Assembly: GCF_005889725.1 (NCBI RefSeq)
Contig: NZ_VCKX01000034.1
Coordinates: 1-64,000 of the forward strand
DNA length: 64,000 bases
Direction of reading: 5' to 3'
Source: Nonomuraea zeae
GTDB taxonomy: Bacteria; Actinomycetota; Actinomycetes; Streptosporangiales; Streptosporangiaceae
Positions 10,033 to 17,264 of the stretch are shown in pieces (the first letter of the stretch is position 1; every line of letters begins with the position of its first letter). The notes below the pieces were generated by a model. The model did not search any database. It was not told where the DNA came from and worked only from the letters and a program-made list of their open reading frames with translations. The translations under genes were made by a program, and so were the position numbers.

Positions 10033-10755
10033 ATGGTCAGAGTCGGACGGCCGCCGCTGGATCCCGCGCGCCAGCTCGAACGGGCGCACCGGATCCTCGA
10101 CGCCGCCGGTGAGCTGATCCTGGACCGGGGCTACGACAAGACCTCGATCGACGACGTGGCCAGGCGGGCCGGTGTCGCCAAAGGCACCATCTACCTGCAC
10201 TGGAAGACCCGTGACGATCTCTTCGCCGCGCTGCTGCGCCGCGAGCGCGCGCTCATGCTGACCGAGCTTCGCGCGCGCGGGCCCGCCACGCTCAGCGCGC
10301 TGTTCGGCGAGTTCGCCCGCGTCCTGCTGGGCCGGCCGCTGCTGCGGGCGGTCCTGAGCGCCGACTCCGAGGTGCTCGGCAAGCTCACGCGGCAGAAGCG
10401 GAGCAGCACGAGCGCGTTCGAGCTGGGCAGCGTCTACGACGACTACATCGCGGAGCTGATCAGGCGCGGCGCGGTGCGGAAAGAGCCAGGGGATCAGATC
10501 ACCGTCGTCAACGCCATCGTCTACGGGTTCCTCTACCTGCCCGACGGTTCCAGCGGCCTGGCGAGGCTGCCGGACGACAGGATCGCGGAGCTGGTCGCCG
10601 ACACCATCGACCGCGCCACGAGCACGGATCGCCGGCTGACCGCCGACGACCGGCGCGCCGTGGAGCGGGCCACCCTCGATTTTCTCGACGCCCTGGTGGA
10701 GGTCGCCCAGCTCAGACTGGCGGCCTCCCTGGGCTCAAAGGAGCGTGTGACGTGA
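10033..10755 (+). CDS. TetR family transcriptional regulator
   Basis: A 240-residue repressor with the N-terminal TetR helix-turn-helix (ILDRGYDKTSIDDVARRAGVAKGTIYLHWKTRDDLF, residues about 31-66) and a ligand-binding helical C-terminal domain. The stop codon overlaps the start of the downstream PEP-synthase-like gene by four bases (GTGA), so both are made from one transcript and the regulator probably controls that operon, induced by a ligand such as the substrate of the enzyme. The upstream 60 bp are AT-rich for this genome and would hold the promoter; I see no convincing palindrome in it. Confidence 0.93.
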   Translation: MVRVGRPPLDPARQLERAHRILDAAGELILDRGYDKTSIDDVARRAGVAKGTIYLHWKTRDDLFAALLRRERALMLTELRARGPATLSALFGEFARVLLGRPLLRAVLSADSEVLGKLTRQKRSSTSAFELGSVYDDYIAELIRRGAVRKEPGDQITVVNAIVYGFLYLPDGSSGLARLPDDRIAELVADTIDRATSTDRRLTADDRRAVERATLDFLDALVEVAQLRLAASLGSKERVT

Positions 10756-13244
10756 GGGCCGTACTCCCTCTCGACGATGCCGCTGCCGACCTGGCGAGCG
10801 TGGGTGGCAAAGGTGCCTCCCTGGCCAGGCTGACCAGGGCCGGGCTGCCCGTCCCAGGCGGGTTCCACATCACCACGGACGCCTACCGCGCGTTCGTGTC
10901 GGCCTTCCACGACGAGATCCTCCGGGCCGCGGGCTCGGGTGGCGGACAGGACATCGCCGCGCTGTTCGCGGGCCACGACATGCCCGCCGGGATCGCGGCG
11001 GAGATCAGGCAGGCGTACGCGGCGCTCGGCGACGACGTGGCCGTGGCCGTGCGCTCGTCGGCCACCGCCGAGGACCTGCCGGACATGTCGTTCGCCGGCC
11101 AGCAGGACACCTATCTCAACATCAGGGGCGACGCGCTGCTCGACGCGGTCAAGCGCTGCTGGGCCTCGCTGTGGAACCCGCGCGCCATCGCCTACCGCGA
11201 CCAGAACGGCGTGCCGCACGACGACGTGGCGCTGGCCGTCGTGGTCCAGGAGCTGGTCGAGGCCGACGCGGCGGGCATCATGTTCACCGCCGACCCGGTC
11301 AGCGGCGCCCGCGACAAGACCGTCATCAACGCCTCGTGGGGGCTCGGCGAGGCGGTCGTCGGCGGCCAGGTCACCCCTGACACGATCGTCGTGTGCGGCG
11401 GCGCGGTCACCGAGTCGCGGACGAGCGACAAGACGGTCATGACCGTGCGCACCCCCACCGGCACCCACGAGGAGCCCGTCCCCGATGACCTGCGGCGGGC
11501 GGCCGTGCTCGACGCGGCCCAGGCGGTGGAGCTGGCCGGGCTCGGCGCCCGCATCCAGACGCTGTACGGCACCCCGATGGACGTCGAGTGGGCCAGACGC
11601 GAGGCCGCGTTCGCCATCGTGCAGGCCCGCCCGATCACCGGGCTCAAGCCACAGGTCGAGGAGTGGAACGACAGCCTCAGAGGCGACTACCTGTGGACCG
11701 GCGGCAACCTGGGCGAGGCCATCCCCGACGTGATGACGCCGCTGACCTGGTCGTTCGTGCGCCTGTTCATCCATGAGGCCATGTCCGCCTCGTCGCTGCC
11801 CGGCTTCGACCTCGTGGGCAACATCGGCGGCCGTTTCTACATGAACCTGAGCATCGTCTTCTCCATCGCGCAGGCCCTCGGCATGAAGAGCAAGCTCGGC
11901 GCGGTCGAGCAGGTCTTCGGCAAGCTGCCGCCCGGCCTGGACGTGCCGCGGCTGGCGCTCTCGCGCTGGCAGATCATCAAGCGGGTCCTGCCCATGGCCG
12001 TGGGCATCCAGCGCCGCGTCCGCGCGGGCCTGAAGGAGATGCCCGCGTTCCTCGCCACCTCCCGGCAGCGTTGCGAGGACCTGCGCGCCCGGATCGCCGC
12101 CATCGGCTCGGGGCCGGAGCTGGCCGAGCTGTGGGCGCGCGAGATCGAGCCGCACCTGGTCACCTCCTGCCGCATGCTGGAGGCCGCGGGCCGCCAGGGC
12201 GGCTCCACCCTGGTCTACACCCGCGACCGGCTGCACAAGCTGATGGGCGAGGTCGACGCCGAGTCCATGCTGACCGGCGTCAACGCCGAAGGCGAGCTGG
12301 CCAGCCTGGGCCTGGTCATGGGCCTGTCCAGGCTGGCCCGCGGGGAGATCACCAGGGACGAGTTCGCCAGGGCGTACGGGCATCGGGGCCCGCACGAGTT
12401 CGAGGTGTCGATCCCCCGGCCGGGTGAGGACTCCGGCTGGATCGACGCCCAGCTCGCGGGCCTGCGTGACATGCGTGCCGACACCGAGGCGCTGTTCGCG
12501 CGGCAGGAGAAGGCCAGGGAGGAGGCGTGGGGCCGCTTCGCCCAGCGTTACCCGGGCAAGGAGGCCAAGATGCGCGCCCGGGTCCGGCGCTGGAACGCGG
12601 TCGTGCGCGATCGGGAGTCGGCGCGCTCGGAGAACATGCGGGCGTTCTGGGTGCTGCGGGCGTTCGCGGTGCGCGCGGGCGAGCTGACCGGGCGCGGCGA
12701 CGACGTGTTCCACCTCTACCTGGAGGAGCTGCTGGCCCTGCTGCACGGCGACGAGGGCGCGCTGGAGCGGGTGCCGGTGCGGCGGGCGACCTATGAGCAG
12801 TACGCGGCGCTGCCGCCGTACCCGACCCTGATCGTCGGGCATTTCGATCCCGTGCGGTGGGCCGCCGACCCCGAGCGGCGGAGCGACCTCTACGACGCCC
12901 GTGGCGGCGCGGTTCCGGTGAGCGACGTGGTGACGGGCTTCGCCGGCGCGCCCGGGGTGGTGGAGGGCGTCGCCCGGGTGATCTCCGGCCCGGAGGACGG
13001 CGACCGGCTCAAGCCGGGCGAGATCCTGGTCACGACGCTCACGAACGTGGGCTGGACGCCGATGTTCCCGCGCGCCGCGGCGGTGGTGACGGACATGGGA
13101 GCGCCGCTGTCGCACGCCTCGATCGTGGCCCGCGAGCTGGGCATCCCCGCCGTGGTCGGCACCGGCAACGCCACCATGCGCCTGCACGACGGCGACCGGA
13201 TCAGGGTGGACGGCGAGCGGGGCACGGTCGAGTTGCTGACGTGA
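10752..13244 (+). CDS. PEP-synthase-like dikinase, rifampicin-phosphotransferase-like architecture
   Basis: An 830-residue enzyme with an N-terminal PPDK/PEP-synthase ATP-binding domain (GGKGASLARLTRAGLPVPGG near residue 18; AVRSSATAEDLPDMSFAGQQ near residue 100; FTADPVSG; VQARPITG at about 300), a central helical region, and a C-terminal swivelling phosphohistidine domain with the catalytic His788 in GAPLSHASIVARELGIPAVVG. It ends right after that domain, so the PEP/pyruvate-binding TIM barrel of true PEP synthase is absent. This three-part layout is that of rifampicin phosphotransferases, which move the beta-phosphate of ATP to the antibiotic. Substrate here is inferred only; another hydroxylated compound is possible. 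Coupled to the TetR gene. Confidence 0.75.
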   Translation: MRAVLPLDDAAADLASVGGKGASLARLTRAGLPVPGGFHITTDAYRAFVSAFHDEILRAAGSGGGQDIAALFAGHDMPAGIAAEIRQAYAALGDDVAVAVRSSATAEDLPDMSFAGQQDTYLNIRGDALLDAVKRCWASLWNPRAIAYRDQNGVPHDDVALAVVVQELVEADAAGIMFTADPVSGARDKTVINASWGLGEAVVGGQVTPDTIVVCGGAVTESRTSDKTVMTVRTPTGTHEEPVPDDLRRAAVLDAAQAVELAGLGARIQTLYGTPMDVEWARREAAFAIVQARPITGLKPQVEEWNDSLRGDYLWTGGNLGEAIPDVMTPLTWSFVRLFIHEAMSASSLPGFDLVGNIGGRFYMNLSIVFSIAQALGMKSKLGAVEQVFGKLPPGLDVPRLALSRWQIIKRVLPMAVGIQRRVRAGLKEMPAFLATSRQRCEDLRARIAAIGSGPELAELWAREIEPHLVTSCRMLEAAGRQGGSTLVYTRDRLHKLMGEVDAESMLTGVNAEGELASLGLVMGLSRLARGEITRDEFARAYGHRGPHEFEVSIPRPGEDSGWIDAQLAGLRDMRADTEALFARQEKAREEAWGRFAQRYPGKEAKMRARVRRWNAVVRDRESARSENMRAFWVLRAFAVRAGELTGRGDDVFHLYLEELLALLHGDEGALERVPVRRATYEQYAALPPYPTLIVGHFDPVRWAADPERRSDLYDARGGAVPVSDVVTGFAGAPGVVEGVARVISGPEDGDRLKPGEILVTTLTNVGWTPMFPRAAAVVTDMGAPLSHASIVARELGIPAVVGTGNATMRLHDGDRIRVDGERGTVELLT

Positions 13245-13294
13245 AAAGTCTGCGCCAAGTCGGCCACCTGCCCGGCCGGCCTGTGATCAGTCTG

Positions 13295-13447
13295 ATGGCC
13301 ATGATCGAACAGTGGACTTCCGAGTACGAACGCGAGATCGAGGCGCGATGCGCCCGCTTCAGGATCGCCAAGCTGGCGCTCGACCGAAGGGACGATGACG
13401 GGCAGGAGGAGGGCTGGCTGCCGGAGGACGCGGACGGCGCGGCATAG
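13295..13447 (+). CDS. Possible 50-residue charged protein
   Basis: A short frame 50 bp after the phosphotransferase gene starts ATGGCCATG and encodes about 50 residues: an amphipathic helix (IEQWTSEYEREIEARCARFR) then an acidic tail ending EDADGAA. Codon use looks coding and a perfect terminator follows 42 bp later, but the Shine-Dalgarno is weak. I cannot name it; it may be the last gene of the TetR operon. Confidence 0.4.
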   Translation: MAMIEQWTSEYEREIEARCARFRIAKLALDRRDDDGQEEGWLPEDADGAA

Positions 13448-13488
13448 ACCGCGACAACCGGCCGACCAACCCGGCCGGTGACGCGCGC

Positions 13489-13518
13489 GAGCGGGGCGGC
13501 CCGGCGGCCGCCCCGCTC
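13489..13518. terminator. Strong hairpin terminator after the TetR/phosphotransferase operon
   Basis: GAGCGGGGCGGC and GCCGCCCCGCTC form a perfect 12-bp stem around a 6-base loop. There is no U tract, as is usual in actinomycetes. Confidence 0.75.
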
Positions 13519-13607
13519 AGCTTCACGTACAGGGGCAGGTCCGTCCCCTTGCGCAGCAGCCGTGCCGCCCGACGATCTCCGACGCCGTGGGCGAGCAGGT
13601 CGGGGTA

Positions 13608-13647
13608 CTTGACGCCTGCCATCAAGTGCTTGATGCTGAACGTCAAG
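13608..13647. promoter_or_regulatory. Tandem double operator of four CTTGAYG half-sites
   Basis: Two 19-bp imperfect palindromes lie side by side: CTTGACG-N5-CATCAAG (13608-13626) and CTTGATG-N5-CGTCAAG (13629-13647). Their centres are 21 bp apart, two helical turns, so two dimers would sit on the same face. The inner half-sites also form CATCAAGTGCTTGATG. The array ends 6 bp before the Shine-Dalgarno of the HTH-protein gene, an ideal place for autoregulation. Confidence 0.65.
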
Positions 13648-13664
13648 CAGCCGGAGGAGCACCG

Positions 13665-14138
13665 TTGGACGCCAGGACGCACACCCACACCGCCCTCGCC
13701 GAGGATCTGAAGCGGATCGTCGGCAGCCGCCTGATCGACCCGCTCGACATCCTGTTCGGCGCGGGTGAGGAGCTGCGCGAGCGGCTCGACCGGCAGGCGG
13801 CCGAGTGGGCGGGCACGCTGCTCGGGGAGGACGACCAGGCGGCGGCGTACACCGCGATCCGCCTGGTGAGCGCGCTCTACCCCGGCGACGGGCCGTTCGA
13901 CCCGCCGCCCGCCTGGTGGGGCACCCCGTTCGGGCGGGCCGTCTTCCGCCGCGCGGGGCACCCGGCGGCGTCCGCCGTGCCGTTCTCGGTGGCGGCGGCC
14001 GTGCTCGGGATCACCCGCCAGGGCGTCCACGACCTGACCGTACGCGGCAAGCTCCAGCGCGATCCCGGGGGCGGCGTCACCGTCGAGTCCGTACGCGCCC
14101 GGCTCGGCACCCGTACCCAGCGAGAGGAATCGAGATGA
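13665..14138 (+). CDS. Helix-turn-helix protein with TTG start
   Basis: A 157-residue protein; the start is set at TTG 13665 because a strong GGAGGAG lies 5-6 bases before it, whereas the open frame upstream runs through the operator. The N-terminal two thirds is helical (RIVGSRLIDPLDILFGAGEELRERL...) with a W-W-G-T-P-F-G-R-A turn. The C-terminal part AAVLGITRQGVHDLTVRGKL then GVTVESVRARLG is a MerR/excisionase-like helix-turn-helix with wing. I infer a DNA-binding autoregulator; effector unknown. Its stop overlaps the start of the aldo/keto reductase gene (ATGA), so the two are co-translated. Confidence 0.75.
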   Translation: MDARTHTHTALAEDLKRIVGSRLIDPLDILFGAGEELRERLDRQAAEWAGTLLGEDDQAAAYTAIRLVSALYPGDGPFDPPPAWWGTPFGRAVFRRAGHPAASAVPFSVAAAVLGITRQGVHDLTVRGKLQRDPGGGVTVESVRARLGTRTQREESR

Positions 14139-15043
14139 CCTTAGGTGGACTGCTGCGCCTCGGCGGCGAGCTGGCGGTGGGCAGGCTCGGCTACGGCGCG
14201 ATGCAACTGCCCGGACCGCAGGTCGGGGGCCCGCCCGCCGACCGGGATGCCGCGCTGGCCGTGCTGCGCCGCGCCGTCGAGCTGGGCGTCACCCACATCG
14301 ACACCAGCGACGCCTACGGCCCCCACGTCGCCAACGACCTCATCAAGCAGGCCCTGCACCCCTATCCGGACGACCTCGTCATCGCCACCAAGGTCGGGAT
14401 CGCCAGGGACGAGTGGCGCTCCTTCAACGCCGCAGCCCGGCCGGCGGAGCTGCGCGAGCAGGTCGAGGAGAACCTGGCCCGCCTCGGCAGGGCCCGGCTC
14501 GACCTGGTCTACCTGCGGGTCGGCGGCGACGGGCTGCTCCATCCGGACGAGACGCCGTTCGCCGAGTCGTTCGCCGCGCTCGCCGAGCTCCGCGAGCGCG
14601 GGCTCATCCGCCACCTCGGGCTCAGCGGGGTCACCGTGGAGCAGCTCAAGGAGGCCCGCGAGATCGCTCCCGTGGCCGCGGTGCAGAACCGCTACCACCT
14701 GCTCGACCGGGGCGCCGAGGACGTGCTGCGGGCCTGCGCGGAGCAGGGCGTCGCCTTCGTCCCCTACTTCCCGCTGTCCGCCGGGCTGCTCAAGCCGGGC
14801 CTGGACACCTCGCGGCTGCCGCCGGGCATGGCGCCGACCGCCGCGCAGGAGCGCACGCTCGACGCGGTGGCCGCCCGGCACGGCGCGACCCGGCCACAGG
14901 TGGCGCTGGCCTGGCTGCTGGCCCGCTCGCCGGTCGTCCTCGCCATCCCCGGCACCGGCTCGCCGGCCCACCTGGAGGAGAACGTGGCCGCCGCCGGCCT
15001 CCGCCTGACACCGGACGACCAGGCCGCCCTCGACGCACTCTGA
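14135..15043 (+). CDS. Aldo/keto reductase
   Basis: A 302-residue (beta/alpha)8 NADPH-dependent oxidoreductase. The catalytic Asp56 and Tyr61 are in HIDTSDAYG and Lys86 in IATKVG. The position normally occupied by the catalytic His (in DLVYLRVGGD) holds Arg128, which may alter the carbonyl-reduction chemistry, though relatives with this change exist as far as I recall. The C-terminal PVVLAIPGTGSPAHLEEN is the nucleotide-binding loop. Aldehyde or ketone substrate unknown. Translationally coupled to the preceding HTH gene by ATGA, suggesting that regulator controls it. Confidence 0.9.
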   Translation: MTLGGLLRLGGELAVGRLGYGAMQLPGPQVGGPPADRDAALAVLRRAVELGVTHIDTSDAYGPHVANDLIKQALHPYPDDLVIATKVGIARDEWRSFNAAARPAELREQVEENLARLGRARLDLVYLRVGGDGLLHPDETPFAESFAALAELRERGLIRHLGLSGVTVEQLKEAREIAPVAAVQNRYHLLDRGAEDVLRACAEQGVAFVPYFPLSAGLLKPGLDTSRLPPGMAPTAAQERTLDAVAARHGATRPQVALAWLLARSPVVLAIPGTGSPAHLEENVAAAGLRLTPDDQAALDAL

Positions 15044-15057
15044 GCGCGCGGCGCCGA

Positions 15058-17034
15058 TCAGCCGCCGACGTGGATGCCCGGCCGCCGTGCCGGGTCGGAC
15101 TCGCTCGTACGGATGATCTCGCGTACGACCGGAGCCGTGTCACCGCGCCCGAGGATGAGATAGCGGAACAGGTGCACCAGCGGCGACCCCTCCGCCCACT
15201 CGAAGTAGCAGTGCGGCCGGACCGCGGTGGCGTCGCGCAGGGCGAGCAGGATGGCGGCGATCGCGTTCGGCGCGGCCGGGCTCTCCGCGCGCAGGACGCG
15301 GTGGCCGTTCACCTCGACCCCGCGCACCCGCAGGACGTCGCTGAAACTGGACGGGTCGATCACGTCGATCTCCAGGAACAGCACGTCGGCCCGCCCCGGC
15401 ACCGGATTCATGCCGCGCTGCTCGGCCTCCTTGGCGGCGTACTCGGCCCGGTCGCCCTTCTGGCGGCGGTTGGCGATGAGGTTCAGTGCGCCGTCGTGGT
15501 CGAGCGAGTCGGTTACGAACTGCCGCGCCGCCTGGTCGAACTCGATCCGGTCGGCGCGCAGCTCGGTCGTGCGCGACACGCGTGAGATCAGCGAGATGGC
15601 CACGATGCCGAGGATGAACAGCCCGGAGATGGCGATGCCGTCGGGCTTCTCCCTGATGTTCTCCACCAGCGCGTACAGCAGGATCAGGGTGAGCACGGTG
15701 AACCCGGCGATGGCCGGGCCCTGGCGGCGGCGGATGGCGGAGATCGTCACCGCGACCGCGCCCGAGACCATCATGGCCAGGATGCCGGTGGCGTACGCGC
15801 CCGCCTGCGCGTCCACGTCGGCGTCGAACGCGATGGTGAGCGCCACGCAGATGCCCGTGTAGACCAGCACCACGGGACGCACGGCGCGGCCCCACTCGGG
15901 CGCCATGCCGTACCCCGGCAGGTAACGCGGCACGATGTTGATCAGCCCGGCCATCGCGGAGGCCCCGGCGAACCACAGGATGAGGATGGTGCTGACGTCG
16001 TAGACGGTGCCGAACGCCTCGCCCAGCCGCTCGTGCGCCAGATAGGCCAGCGCCCGGCCGTTGGCCTGGCCGCCCGGCTGGAACTGCTCGGCCGGGATGA
16101 GCACGGTGGTCACGAAGCTGGTCGCGATCAGGTAGACGCTCATGATGAGCGCGGCCACGGTCAGCAGCTTGCGCGTGTTGCGGATGCGCGACTCCTGGCG
16201 CTGCTCGGCGCTCTCACCCTCGGCCGCCACCAGCGGCATCATGCTGACGCCGGTCTCGAACCCCGACAGCCCCAGCACCAGCAGCGGGAAGGCCAGCACG
16301 GCCGGCCCGATGAGGCCGCCGAAGCCGCCGTGCCCGCTGGTCAGCTCCTCGGTCCAGCGGGAGATCGCCGCCGGGTCGGTCAGGGCCGAGCTCAGGCCGA
16401 CGGCGACGACGATCGCGTTCAGCAGCAGGAAGATCGCGACCAGCGGGATCGCCACGCCGACCGCCTCGGTGAAGCCGAGCAGGAACACGCCGCCGAGCAC
16501 GAGCAGCAGCACCACGGTCAGCAGCACCTCGTGGCCGTGCAGGAAGCTCGGGAAGTAGGGGTTCTCCATGACGTGCACGGAGGCGTCCGCCGCGGACAGC
16601 GTGATCGTGATGATCCACGAGGTCGCCACGAACCCCAGCAGCACGAGCACGAACAGCTTGCCCCGCCAGAACGGCAGCAGCCGCTCCAGCATCGCCACCG
16701 ACCCCTGCCCGTGCGGGCTCTCCCGCGCCACCCTGCGGTACATCGGCAGCATGCCCAGCAGCGTCAGCGCCACGATGAGCAGCGTGGCCAGCGGCGACAG
16801 CGCTCCCGCCGCGAGTGCGGCGATGCCGGGCAGGTAGGCCAGCGTCGAGAAGTAGTCGACGCCGGTCAGGCACATGACCTTCCACCACGCCTGCGGCTTG
16901 GCGTGCCCCTCGGCCGTCTCGGGGCCGACCGGCTGGACGCGATGCCGCAGCAGCCAGCGCGCCAGCCCGTTCGACGGCGGCGCCGGACGGGACGGGCTGT
17001 CCACGACCTCCGGGATCGCAAGCCCACCACTCAC
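15058..17034 (-). CDS. APC superfamily amino-acid permease with C-terminal cytoplasmic domain
   Basis: A 658-residue protein. After about 70 polar N-terminal residues come some twelve transmembrane helices, beginning with [21 protein letters not shown], in which the glycine-rich unwound helix of the amino acid-polyamine-organocation fold is recognisable; [11 protein letters not shown] is the helix-6-like counterpart. About 150 residues of soluble C-terminus follow ([16 protein letters not shown]... onward). It would import an amino acid or other cation by proton or sodium symport; substrate unknown. Start GTG 17034 was picked for the AGGGGA Shine-Dalgarno about 8 bases upstream and for conservation of the N-terminus; the frame extends further. 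Divergent from the ribosomal protection gene. Confidence 0.85.
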   Translation of the reverse strand: MSGGLAIPEVVDSPSRPAPPSNGLARWLLRHRVQPVGPETAEGHAKPQAWWKVMCLTGVDYFSTLAYLPGIAALAAGALSPLATLLIVALTLLGMLPMYRRVARESPHGQGSVAMLERLLPFWRGKLFVLVLLGFVATSWIITITLSAADASVHVMENPYFPSFLHGHEVLLTVVLLLVLGGVFLLGFTEAVGVAIPLVAIFLLLNAIVVAVGLSSALTDPAAISRWTEELTSGHGGFGGLIGPAVLAFPLLVLGLSGFETGVSMMPLVAAEGESAEQRQESRIRNTRKLLTVAALIMSVYLIATSFVTTVLIPAEQFQPGGQANGRALAYLAHERLGEAFGTVYDVSTILILWFAGASAMAGLINIVPRYLPGYGMAPEWGRAVRPVVLVYTGICVALTIAFDADVDAQAGAYATGILAMMVSGAVAVTISAIRRRQGPAIAGFTVLTLILLYALVENIREKPDGIAISGLFILGIVAISLISRVSRTTELRADRIEFDQAARQFVTDSLDHDGALNLIANRRQKGDRAEYAAKEAEQRGMNPVPGRADVLFLEIDVIDPSSFSDVLRVRGVEVNGHRVLRAESPAAPNAIAAILLALRDATAVRPHCYFEWAEGSPLVHLFRYLILGRGDTAPVVREIIRTSESDPARRPGIHVGG

Positions 17035-17089
17035 CGGATCTTCCCCTTTCGCCAAGAACGGACACCACCTTAGGGCGTACGGGGCGGCC

Positions 17090-17127
17090 AAAATAGGTTG
17101 CCCCGGCTGACGCGCCTCTGCTGTGCT
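17090..17127 (+). promoter_or_regulatory. WhiB7/WblC-like promoter
   Basis: AAAATAGGTTG at 17090-17100 matches the AT-rich element plus GGTTG-type -35 shared by WhiB7/WblC-controlled promoters of antibiotic-response genes (AAAAT-N-GGTTG, from memory). A weak -10-like TGTGCT is 18-19 bp further on. Transcription would start near 17133-17135, about 95 bases before the ribosomal protection gene. Confidence 0.5.
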
Positions 17128-17162
17128 GGCGGGAACGTCCGGGCGAGCCGAGGGAGCAGGAA

Positions 17163-17264
17163 ATGCGGGCAACGTTCATGTCCCACGAAGAAAGGAAAAG
17201 TCACCTAACCAGAGGACATGACGTTCGGTGCGTATGCTCAACCTGGGAATCCTGGCCCATGTAG
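17163..17264 (+). CDS. Candidate 33-residue leader peptide overlapping the ribosomal protection gene
   Basis: ATG 17163 has AGGGAG six bases upstream and opens a 34-codon frame beginning [18 protein letters not shown]. It covers the Shine-Dalgarno (AGAGGA, 17211-17216) and start of the downstream gene and stops 36 bases inside it in another frame. That placement is typical of upstream ORFs that let a stalled ribosome control an antibiotic-resistance gene. Coding status is inferred from its ribosome-binding site and position only. Confidence 0.35.
   Translation: MRATFMSHEERKSHLTRGHDVRCVCSTWESWPM

Noticed and set aside
13444..13622. Minus-strand frame beginning MAGVKYPDLLAHGVGDRR next to the double operator
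   Set aside because: Looks protein-like at first but runs through the perfect terminator hairpin and turns into Arg/Pro-rich shadow sequence; no Shine-Dalgarno.
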